DNA from: DASUXY01 sp036377675
Lineage (GTDB): Bacteria; Bacillota; Bacilli; Bacillales; Amphibacillaceae
Assembly (NCBI GenBank): GCA_036377675.1
Contig: DASUXY010000010.1
Span: 1-15,265, forward strand
Direction: 5' to 3'
DNA length: 15,265 bases
Part shown: positions 1 through 6,352 of the stretch, one piece after another
Layout: each line of letters opens with the position of its first letter
Numbering within the stretch: the first letter of the stretch is position 1
The notes under the pieces: model-generated
Databases searched by the model: none
Seen by the model: the letters and a program-made list of their open reading frames with translations, nothing else
What the model was told of the DNA's origin: nothing
Position numbers and translations under genes: made by a program

Positions 1-52
1 ATTGGAATGTTCTTTTTTGTATCTTTTTTAGATGATAAGAAGGTGAACACGT

Positions 53-805
53 TTGCTTGAAAAAATCGATGGGATCATCATGAAAACACAAGATTATGGT
101 GAAACCCATAAAATTGTTACCATATTTAGTAAAAAGATCGGTAAATTTACTGCTATTGCTCGAGGAGCAAAGAAACCAAAAAGCAGAATGGCTGCTGTGA
201 CGCAGCCATTCATTTATGGGCAGTTTTTAGTATATGTTTCCCGTGGCTTAAGTACGGTACAACAAGGAGAAATCATTCAATCGTTTCGTCCGATTCGTGA
301 AGATATTGAGAAAACGGCATATACAGCTTATGTTTTAGAGTTGACCTATAATCTTGTTGATACGAAACGCCCTGTTCCTTATTTGTTTGAACAACTTTAT
401 GAAACGATTCATTGGATTTCCGAACACGAAGATGCACAAATTCCGATTATGATGTATGAAATGAAACTGTTTGCCGAAGGAGGAATTGCTCCGGTCATCG
501 ACAAATGTGTGAATTGTGGTAGAAATGAAACACCTCCATTAGTATTTTCCATCAGAGAGGGTGGTTTACTTTGTCAAAGCTGTGTCCACCACGATGAACA
601 TAGTATTTCTTTATCAAAAGTGTTGGTGAAATTGTTATATATATTTGCGACGACAGGTTTAGAGCAAGTCGGGACGATTTCTGTCAAAGATGAAAACAAA
701 CAACTGCTTCGGCAAATCTTAAACGCTTATTACGATCAATACGGTGGGTACCATTTAAAAACGAGAAAATTTCTTCATCAAATGGATCGGTTAGCGAAAG
801 AGTAG
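53..805 (+). CDS. recO: DNA repair protein RecO
   Basis: RecO works with RecR and RecF to load RecA onto SSB-coated single-stranded DNA in recombinational repair, and anneals complementary strands. The 250-residue product has the usual family length. It begins with an OB-fold region (about residues 1-80, including DYGET at 14-18 and the basic ARGAKKPKSR stretch), then a helical domain holding a four-cysteine zinc site: C152, C155, C174 and C177. The start is a TTG: AAGGTGA at 40-46 lies six bases before it, and the resulting MLEKIDG N-terminus matches the family. The preceding 52 bases show no convincing gene end. No hairpin terminator separates it from the glyQS promoter, which begins six bases after its stop. 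Identification is from recognised family sequence. Confidence 0.96.
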   Translation: MLEKIDGIIMKTQDYGETHKIVTIFSKKIGKFTAIARGAKKPKSRMAAVTQPFIYGQFLVYVSRGLSTVQQGEIIQSFRPIREDIEKTAYTAYVLELTYNLVDTKRPVPYLFEQLYETIHWISEHEDAQIPIMMYEMKLFAEGGIAPVIDKCVNCGRNETPPLVFSIREGGLLCQSCVHHDEHSISLSKVLVKLLYIFATTGLEQVGTISVKDENKQLLRQILNAYYDQYGGYHLKTRKFLHQMDRLAKE

Positions 806-810
806 CTAAG

Positions 811-839
811 TTGACATTTTTACAATAATACAGTATTAT
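811..839 (+). promoter_or_regulatory. SigA-type promoter of the glyQS T-box leader
   Basis: A perfect -35 hexamer TTGACA (811-816) is followed after a 17-base spacer by TATTAT (834-839). Transcription would start near 846, just ahead of the T-box stem I. The promoter lies directly after the recO stop codon, so glyQS has its own transcript. A 17-base perfect palindrome (824-840) overlaps the -10 box. Confidence 0.85.
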
Positions 840-845
840 TTTTAC

Positions 846-1067
846 AGGTTGAATAAGATAACAACATATTTGCTGTGACGGAGAAAAGTACGTATTGTCT
901 TCCATTTTGAGCGAGTCCAGGTTGGTGTAAGCTGGGTAATGAGACAATAGGGAATGGAGCTCCTGAGCAATTGTACATAAAGTGGCTCTTACTTCGAGCA
1001 AATAGGGTGGAACCGCGGATAAACCCCGTCCCTATGTCTGTGAACTAGACATAGGGACGGGGTTTTT
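846..1067 (+). promoter_or_regulatory. Glycine T-box riboswitch leader of glyQS
   Basis: This leader RNA binds tRNA-Gly and lets transcription continue into glyQS when the tRNA is uncharged. The stem I base pairs TTGCT (870-874) with AGCAA (966-970). An AGTA loop-E motif (887-890) faces GAA (952-954). The upper stem pairs ATTGTC with GACAAT, and the apical part contains GTTGGTG and GCTGG elements. One base after GAA comes the specifier triplet GGA (956-958), a glycine codon, followed by a purine. The conserved T-box AGGGTGGAACCGCG lies at 1004-1017. Its bulge TGGA ends in A1011, which would pair with a U discriminator base as in tRNA-Gly. A very strong terminator completes the switch. No stem II is evident, as expected for the compact glyQS class. 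The exact 5' end is inferred from the promoter. Confidence 0.93.
1021..1067 (+). terminator. Intrinsic terminator of the T-box leader
   Basis: A perfect 19-base-pair stem, 1021-1039 with 1047-1065, has a seven-base loop and runs into TTTTT (1063-1067). In the tRNA-bound state its left side competes with the antiterminator formed around the T-box sequence at 1004-1017. Confidence 0.95.
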
Positions 1068-1078
1068 CCATGCGATAA

Positions 1079-1107
1079 ATATGATTATAAACGCTTTGTA
1101 ATCATGT
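1079..1107 (+). other. Hairpin / near-perfect palindrome between T-box terminator and glyQ
   Basis: ATGATTA (1081-1087) mirrors TAATCAT (1099-1105), with AAA/TTT inside and a CGC centre. In RNA the one DNA mismatch (T1088 with G1098) becomes a U-G wobble, and one wobble plus one A-U pair extend it outward, giving about 13 continuous pairs with a three-base loop. It ends 23 bases before the glyQ ribosome binding site. Its role is unknown: a processing or stabilising hairpin, or a DNA operator, are both possible. Confidence 0.6.
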
Positions 1108-1146
1108 GACAAAATAGAAACTTTTACAATAGGAGGATGTACGAGG

Positions 1147-2025
1147 ATGAATATTCAGGAGATGATTTTAACTCTGCAACAATATTGGTCTGAAGAAAAT
1201 TGTATCATCATGCACGCCTATGACGTTGAAAAAGGGGCAGGGACGATGTCACCGATGACATTGTTGCGGAGTTTAGGACCTGAGCCCTGGAATGTTGCTT
1301 ATGTAGAACCGTCGAGACGTCCAGATGACGGGCGTTACGGTAAAAATCCAAATAGACTGTATCAACATCACCAGTTTCAAGTAATTATGAAACCTTCTCC
1401 CGATCATATTCAAGATTTATATCTTGGTTCTTTAAAAAGGCTAGGAATTAATCCTCTCGAACACGACATTCGCTTCGTAGAGGACAACTGGGAAAACCCT
1501 ACGTTAGGGGCTTCTGGATTAGGATGGGAAGTGTGGCTTGATGGAATGGAAATTACCCAGTTTACATACTTTCAACAAATCGGTGGGCTTGAAGCGAATC
1601 CTGTCTCTGTTGAATTAACATATGGGATTGAAAGATTAGCCTCTTATATCCAAGATAAAGACAATGTCTTCGATTTAGAGTGGACAGACGGTGTGATGTA
1701 CCGGGATATATTCGGGCAACCCGAATATGAACATTCTCGTTATACATTCGATGTATCAAATGCTGACATGCTTTTTAAGTTGTTTACAATGTATGAAAAA
1801 GAAGCAAAAGCAGCTTTGGAACATGGACTTATTTTTCCAGCTTACGACTATGTTCTTAAATGTTCGCACACGTTTAATTTATTAGATGCTCGGGGTGTCA
1901 TTTCGGTAACTGAAAGAACGGGGTATATATCAAGGGTGAGAAACATGGCTCGGGAAATTGCGAAAGCGTATGTGAACGAAAGAGAACGTCTAGGTTTTCC
2001 AATGTTGAATGAGGAGGAGAAATAG
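1147..2025 (+). CDS. glyQ: Glycine--tRNA ligase alpha subunit
   Basis: The catalytic subunit of the bacterial heterotetrameric (alpha2beta2) glycyl-tRNA synthetase, which makes glycyl-adenylate and charges tRNA-Gly in the cytoplasm. Its 292 residues match the family. Class II features are visible: the motif 2 region around YVEPSRRPDDGRYGKNP (52-68) with the following HHQFQV, and the motif 3 region ELTYGIERLASY (156-167). The acidic/aromatic core DGMEITQFTYFQQ (132-144) is also typical. The start is ATG with AGGAGG at 1131-1136, ten bases upstream. glyS follows after one base, so the two subunits are co-translated. Expression should depend on uncharged tRNA-Gly through the upstream T-box. Confidence 0.98.
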   Translation: MNIQEMILTLQQYWSEENCIIMHAYDVEKGAGTMSPMTLLRSLGPEPWNVAYVEPSRRPDDGRYGKNPNRLYQHHQFQVIMKPSPDHIQDLYLGSLKRLGINPLEHDIRFVEDNWENPTLGASGLGWEVWLDGMEITQFTYFQQIGGLEANPVSVELTYGIERLASYIQDKDNVFDLEWTDGVMYRDIFGQPEYEHSRYTFDVSNADMLFKLFTMYEKEAKAALEHGLIFPAYDYVLKCSHTFNLLDARGVISVTERTGYISRVRNMAREIAKAYVNERERLGFPMLNEEEK

Positions 2026-2026
2026 A

Positions 2027-4120
2027 GTGAAGACTAACGATGTTTTATTTGAAATCGGGCTTGAAGAAGTACCAGCGCGATTTATAGATGATGCGGAAGC
2101 TCAGCTAGCTAAAAAGACGCAACAGTGGTTCCATGATGCCCGTATTTCTTATCAATCAATCACATCTTTTTCGACACCAAGAAGGCTTGCTGTTCTCGTT
2201 ACAAATGTTGAGGAAATGCAAGAGACTATTGAAGAAGAAGTAAAAGGTCCATCCTTAAAAATAGCTAAAGATGATAACGGAAATTGGACGAAAGCAGCTA
2301 TAGGTTTTACAAGTGGGCAAGGTCAAACGGTCGATGACATTTATACGAAAGAAATCAAAGGGACACCGTATGTTTTTGTAAAAAAGCATATTGAGGGAAA
2401 GAAAACGATTGATCTGCTTCCATCCTTTAAAGAAGTGATTGAGAATTTACATTTTGATAACAATATGCGATGGGGAAGTGATGCCATTCGCTATGTTCGT
2501 CCGATTCGCTGGCTCGTTGCGCTCTATGGTGCTGAAGTGATCCCTTTTGAAATCGCTCATGTTCAGACGAGCAATCGTACACGTGGACACCGTTTTCTCG
2601 GTGAAAACATTGTTTTAACAGAACCACGCGCCTATGAAAAAAAATTAGCGGAACAATATGTCATCGTTCATCCGAAAAAACGTGAACAGCTTATTTTAGA
2701 AGGAATAAGGAAGCTAGAAGCGGACAAAAACATTCATATTCCTATCGACAACAATTTGCTTAATGAAGTTCGTAATCTCGTTGAATATCCAACCGTTTTT
2801 CTCGGTTCATTCGCTGAACAATATTTAGAACTTCCAAAAGAAGTGCTCGTTACATCGATGCGAGAGCATCAACGATATTTTCCTGTCGAAGGAGGCGATC
2901 ATGTCCTGTTACCTTATTTTGCAGGTGTTCGTAATGGAGATGATTTCGCGCTAGAAACGGTCGTAAAAGGGAATGAAAAAGTCCTTCATGCTCGACTTTC
3001 TGATGCAAAGTTCTTTTTCGAAGAAGATCAGAAGCAAACGATCGATTCATATCAAGAAAAATTAACGAAAGTTGTTTTTCAAGAAAAGTTAGGGACCATT
3101 CACGATAAGGTTCAACGTGTGAAATCGATTACGGAAACAATTGCGAAATGGCTACAACTAAATGATAAGATGACTGATCAAGTTAGTCGTGCCGCTGAAA
3201 TTTGTAAGTTCGATCTCGTGACGAATATGGTAAATGAGTTTACAGAACTACAAGGTGTTATGGGTGAAAAATACGCACTTATTTGCGGAGAAGATGAGGA
3301 GATCGCACAAGCGATTAAAGAACATTACTTGCCGAAACATGCGGATGATGATTTACCACAATCTATTTTCGGTTCCATTGTCAGTATAGCGGATAAACTA
3401 GATACGATTGTCGGATGTATTTCTGTCGGCCTTATGCCTTCAGGTTCACAAGATCCATATGGACTAAGACGTCAAGCAATTGGCATATTACGGATTTTAA
3501 AACAGAGAAAATGGGACATTTCCGTAGATCATTTGTTAACGAGTGCAATTGAACTTTATCAATCGTCAACGGTGGATATGATAGATGAAAAAGAGATTAG
3601 AGCTGATTTGAACGAATTTTTTACGGATCGAGCATTATATTTATTGAAGAAATTAAATATTGAGCACGATGTAGCCCAAGCTGTTCTAAAGAACGGAATC
3701 GGTATTGTGCCCTATACGCTGGATAAAGCAGAAATATTATCTGAAAAAAGACAGGATAAAACTTTTAAACCAGTTCAGGAAGCCCTCGTTCGTGTCTTAA
3801 ACTTAGCCCAAAAAGCAAGTGAAACAGACGTCGATCCAGCGCTGTTTGCAACGCCATCCGAAGAACAATTGTATGAAGCACTATTATCAGCAACAGATGA
3901 TTATGAAATCGCTCATAATAGCCGACAAGCTGAGCAAGCTTTAAAAGCTATTGAAACGTTAACGAATCCAATTCATCAATTTTTTGAGCACAATATGGTG
4001 ATGGCTGACGATCACAACATTCGAACGAACCGTTTATCTTTATTAAAGCACATCGCTGATTTAATCGGTGATTATGCAGACTTATCAACCATTGAATGGA
4101 AACAACATTTCGATCACTAA
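2027..4120 (+). CDS. glyS: Glycine--tRNA ligase beta subunit
   Basis: The beta subunit recognises and binds tRNA-Gly for the alpha2beta2 synthetase. From the GTG at 2027 the protein is 697 residues, close to the family norm. This start is preferred over the ATG at 2009, because AGGAGG (2012-2017) lies nine bases before the GTG and the N-terminus then reads VKTNDVLFEIGLEEVPARF, the conserved family opening. The central part contains the HD-like helical region (around KFDLVTNMVNEFTELQGVMGEKYA). SGSQDPYGLRRQAIGILRIL follows, and the end is a helical DALR-type anticodon-binding domain with NRLSLLKHIADLI. Only one base separates it from the glyQ stop, so the genes form one operon under the T-box. 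Confidence 0.97.
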   Translation: MKTNDVLFEIGLEEVPARFIDDAEAQLAKKTQQWFHDARISYQSITSFSTPRRLAVLVTNVEEMQETIEEEVKGPSLKIAKDDNGNWTKAAIGFTSGQGQTVDDIYTKEIKGTPYVFVKKHIEGKKTIDLLPSFKEVIENLHFDNNMRWGSDAIRYVRPIRWLVALYGAEVIPFEIAHVQTSNRTRGHRFLGENIVLTEPRAYEKKLAEQYVIVHPKKREQLILEGIRKLEADKNIHIPIDNNLLNEVRNLVEYPTVFLGSFAEQYLELPKEVLVTSMREHQRYFPVEGGDHVLLPYFAGVRNGDDFALETVVKGNEKVLHARLSDAKFFFEEDQKQTIDSYQEKLTKVVFQEKLGTIHDKVQRVKSITETIAKWLQLNDKMTDQVSRAAEICKFDLVTNMVNEFTELQGVMGEKYALICGEDEEIAQAIKEHYLPKHADDDLPQSIFGSIVSIADKLDTIVGCISVGLMPSGSQDPYGLRRQAIGILRILKQRKWDISVDHLLTSAIELYQSSTVDMIDEKEIRADLNEFFTDRALYLLKKLNIEHDVAQAVLKNGIGIVPYTLDKAEILSEKRQDKTFKPVQEALVRVLNLAQKASETDVDPALFATPSEEQLYEALLSATDDYEIAHNSRQAEQALKAIETLTNPIHQFFEHNMVMADDHNIRTNRLSLLKHIADLIGDYADLSTIEWKQHFDH

Positions 4121-4154
4121 ACGTTGACGTATCATCGGATAGAAAATAGCTACA

Positions 4155-4203
4155 AAAGACAAGGAATGGAGGGACAATGATGTTCTTTAACATTCCTTGC
4201 TTT
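4155..4203 (+). terminator. Possible terminator after glyS
   Basis: CAAGGAATG (4160-4168) pairs perfectly with CATTCCTTG (4191-4199). Skipping one bulged A, AAAG (4155-4158) continues pairing with CTTT (4200-4203). The loop is long (22 bases) and the U-tract is weak, so termination efficiency is uncertain. Its position 35 bases after the glyS stop fits an operon end. Confidence 0.5.
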
Positions 4204-4272
4204 CGTTAAGAGATGAAATGGCTGTTATCATTTGAAAAATCTATGAAATTGTACATCATAATTTTCTTTTCC

Positions 4273-4291
4273 ACTATATATAGTATATAAT
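4273..4291 (+). promoter_or_regulatory. Probable ccpN promoter -10 with palindrome
   Basis: A perfect TATAAT lies at 4286-4291, about 43 bases before the ccpN start codon, but no good -35 is present at the right spacing (TTTCTT at 4263-4268 is the nearest). The 12-base palindrome ACTATATATAGT (4273-4284) abuts the -10 box and could be an operator, or just AT-rich sequence. Confidence 0.5.
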
Positions 4292-4334
4292 ATTTAGAAG
4301 TAGTATGTCATATTTAACCTTAGGTGGTGAAATA

Positions 4335-4964
4335 GTGGAATTATCGAAGAGGCAGAAAAAAATTCTTGAGATTGTCAAGGAAAATGGGCCAATCACAGGT
4401 GAAAATATTGCGAAAAAGCTAGACCTCACAAGAGCTACATTGCGGCCGGATTTGGCTATTCTTACGATGTCTGGTTTTCTTGATGCACGGCCTCGTGTCG
4501 GTTATTTTTATACTGGTAAGACGGGTTCAGAATTATTAACTGAAAAAATTAGAAAGTACAAGAATTATGAATTTCAATCGATTCCAATCGTTGTAAATGA
4601 AAGTGTTTCGGTCTATGATGCCATCTCTACGATGTTCTTAGAGGATGTTGGTACGTTATTTGTCGTTGATGACAAATCTTGTCTAACAGGTGTAGTTTCA
4701 AGGAAAGATTTATTACGGGCAAGTATCGGAAAGCAAGATTTAAATGCATTACCTATTCATATTATTATGACTCGAATGCCTAATATTTCTGTATGTAAAA
4801 AAGATGATTTACTAATTGATACCGCAAAAAAATTAATTGATCGGCAAATCGATGGACTGCCAGTCGTCAAAGAGACTGAACATGGCTTAGAAGTCATTGG
4901 TCGAATTACAAAGACAACAATTACAAAGGCTTTTGTAGAATTGACAACGGATGACCAAATCTAA
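4335..4964 (+). CDS. ccpN: CcpN-type transcriptional repressor (HTH plus two CBS domains)
   Basis: In B. subtilis CcpN represses gapB and pckA during glycolytic growth; the same role is inferred here. From the GTG at 4335 the protein is 209 residues. An N-terminal winged helix-turn-helix spans about 3-60 (KRQKKILEIVKENGPITGE, then LTRATLRPDLAILTMSGFL). Two CBS modules follow at about 80-135 and 145-205, expected to bind an adenine nucleotide. The GTG start is preferred to the ATG at 4305, because AGGTGG (4322-4327) sits seven bases before it and the N-terminus then begins with the conserved ELSKRQ. yqfL follows 17 bases later, the conserved pairing for this regulator. A TATAAT box upstream suggests its own transcript, separate from glyS. 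Confidence 0.94.
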   Translation: MELSKRQKKILEIVKENGPITGENIAKKLDLTRATLRPDLAILTMSGFLDARPRVGYFYTGKTGSELLTEKIRKYKNYEFQSIPIVVNESVSVYDAISTMFLEDVGTLFVVDDKSCLTGVVSRKDLLRASIGKQDLNALPIHIIMTRMPNISVCKKDDLLIDTAKKLIDRQIDGLPVVKETEHGLEVIGRITKTTITKAFVELTTDDQI

Positions 4965-4981
4965 GGAGAGAGGATGATACG

Positions 4982-5791
4982 ATGACCTTACTTGTTTATG
5001 TTTTATCAGATTCTGTAGGAGAGACGGCAGAGTTGGTCATTAAAGCAGGTTTAAGTCAATTCAATAATGGAGAGTATAAAATACAACGAATTCCATATAT
5101 TGAAGACGAGCAAACAATCGATGAAACAATACAGCTGGCAAAAGAGGAAGGCGCAATCATTGGATTTACTTTAGTAGAGCCACATCTTCGTAAGTTTTTA
5201 AATGAGCAAGCAAAAAAGCTGGATGTAGAAGCGATAGATATTATGGGACCGATGTTAGATGCCATGGAACGTGTCTTTAATCGCCCTCCGCGATTAGAGC
5301 CAGGTTTATTGCATAAGTTAGATAGAGATTACTTTCGAAAAGTAGAAGCGATAGAATTTGCTGTGAAGTATGATGACGGTCGAGATCCACGTGGCATTAC
5401 AAAAGCTGACATCGTCTTACTAGGCGTCTCGAGAACATCTAAAACCCCGTTATCACAATTTTTAGCACTGAAACGATTAAAGGTTGCTAATATACCGATT
5501 GTTCCCGAAGTAGATCCACCAGAAGAACTCTTCCAAGTTGACCCGAATAAATGTGTCGGTCTTAGCATCAGTCCGGAGAAATTATACGACATTCGCAAGG
5601 AAAGGCTTAAATCATTAGGTCTAGGAGATCAGGCGTTTTATGCAAATATTAAACGAATCCACCATGAACTTGAACATTTTAATAACGTTGTTGATGCAAT
5701 TGGCTGTCGCGTAATTGATGTTTCCAATAAGGCTGTGGAAGAAACAGCAAATATCATTTTACAATTTACTCAAAACGAACTTCGAAAATAG
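4982..5791 (+). CDS. yqfL: DUF299 PPDK-regulatory-type kinase/phosphorylase (YqfL)
   Basis: This 269-residue protein belongs to the family that reversibly phosphorylates pyruvate phosphate dikinase using ADP and removes the phosphate with Pi. In B. subtilis YqfL modulates CcpN activity, and the gene pair here supports that role. The N-terminus has the family opening LVYVLSDSVGETAELV (4-19). A nucleotide-binding P-loop, GVSRTSKT, lies at 148-155, followed by PLSQFLA; DPPEELF at 178-184 is also typical. The start is ATG with GAGAGG a few bases upstream, 17 bases after the ccpN stop. Whether its target here is PPDK or CcpN cannot be read from the window. A low-GC terminator-like hairpin follows about 85 bases downstream. 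Confidence 0.93.
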   Translation: MTLLVYVLSDSVGETAELVIKAGLSQFNNGEYKIQRIPYIEDEQTIDETIQLAKEEGAIIGFTLVEPHLRKFLNEQAKKLDVEAIDIMGPMLDAMERVFNRPPRLEPGLLHKLDRDYFRKVEAIEFAVKYDDGRDPRGITKADIVLLGVSRTSKTPLSQFLALKRLKVANIPIVPEVDPPEELFQVDPNKCVGLSISPEKLYDIRKERLKSLGLGDQAFYANIKRIHHELEHFNNVVDAIGCRVIDVSNKAVEETANIILQFTQNELRK

Positions 5792-5875
5792 TTTGAAATA
5801 AGCCCACTCAAAGCAAGTCACTTTTGTAGTATTTTAATGAAACATGTATTATAATTTATATTTGTGTAAAAATAG

Positions 5876-5905
5876 AAAAACCAATATATTTAATTGGTAT
5901 TTTTT
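5876..5905 (+). terminator. Terminator-like hairpin after yqfL
   Basis: ACCAAT (5880-5885) pairs with ATTGGT (5893-5898) around a seven-base AT loop. The stem is preceded by an A-run and followed by ATTTTTTC (5899-5906). The stem is short and GC-poor, but the flanking A and T runs are typical of an intrinsic terminator and could act in both directions. Confidence 0.55.
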
Positions 5906-6135
5906 CAAACTCAAGAAACGAATAATTTTAGTGTAAGTTATGGAGATTCTGAAAAATTAAACATTGCGTTTTGGGCAGGAATTTATGGTTTGCATGTAGA
6001 ATAGTTATATCGTAGGGGGTAAAATAAATAAGCATGACTTTTTTACCATCTTTTTGTAAGTTTTATTGCACAATTAGTACCATATACCTAACTTTAGGTT
6101 TTACGTGCGTAAGTTTATAAGTAAACTCTTATGAA

Positions 6136-6144
6136 TGATATAAA
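6136..6144 (+). promoter_or_regulatory. Candidate extended -10 promoter for dnaG-sigA
   Basis: TGATATAAA reads as an extended -10 element (TG plus TATAAA at 6139-6144). The best -35 at an 18-base spacing is a weak TTATAA (6115-6120). Transcription would start near 6151, leaving a leader of about 200 bases that contains two inverted repeats. This is the best promoter candidate I see in the gap, but it is weak. Confidence 0.35.
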
Positions 6145-6182
6145 GAATCCTTCTAGTTCCTATGTTATATCGAAGAAGGAAA

Positions 6183-6219
6183 TTTTTTTCGACATTTAAA
6201 AAAATATTGTCGAAAAAAA
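6183..6219. repeat. Perfect 12-base inverted repeat upstream of dnaG
   Basis: TTTTTTTCGACA (6183-6194) and TGTCGAAAAAAA (6208-6219) are exact reverse complements separated by 13 AT bases. No U-tract directly follows the stem on the plus strand, so it is not a standard terminator in that direction. It may be an operator or a leader hairpin. Confidence 0.75.
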
Positions 6220-6245
6220 AGGGTTTTTAGTAGTAATAACGAATA

Positions 6246-6304
6246 GTAATGTGTAGGACCTTTTATGAATCAATATGAAAGTCCTACGAATAGATATTCA
6301 TTAC
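6246..6304. repeat. Nested inverted repeats in the dnaG leader
   Basis: GTAGGAC (6253-6259) pairs with GTCCTAC (6281-6287). Outside it, GTAATG (6246-6251) pairs with CATTAC (6299-6304). The two arms together would give an extended stem with an internal loop, ending 48 bases before the dnaG start codon. Confidence 0.6.
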
Positions 6305-6352
6305 GAAATCGATATCCATTTGTTAATAACTAAAGCATGGTGATTTAATACA

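Larger units (their letters stand above)
5792..6352. other. Gene-free control region upstream of dnaG
   Basis: These 561 bases hold no supported gene. I saw only very short frames without properly placed ribosome binding sites and no trace of yqxD, which lies here in B. subtilis. The content is a yqfL terminator-like hairpin (5876-5905), a promoter candidate (6136-6144), a long inverted repeat (6183-6219) and a nested inverted repeat (6246-6304) before dnaG. The stretch probably contains the promoter(s) and leader of the dnaG-sigA operon. Confidence 0.6.

Noticed and set aside
1..52. Possible tail of yqzL or another gene before recO
   Set aside because: None of the three plus-strand frames gives a recognisable C-terminus; the stretch is too short to judge.
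684..1001. Minus-strand reading frame over the recO end and T-box leader
   Set aside because: It runs antisense to recO and a clearly structured T-box RNA, and has no recognisable protein features.
1088..1101. cre-like catabolite repression site before glyQ
   Set aside because: It matches the core CG flanked by A and T runs, but misses conserved outer positions, and it lies downstream of the terminator in a T-box-controlled gene.
6034..6120. 28-codon frame in the dnaG upstream gap after an AGGGGG stretch
   Set aside because: The purine-rich stretch is about 14 bases from the ATG, too far for a good ribosome site, and the peptide is not recognisable.
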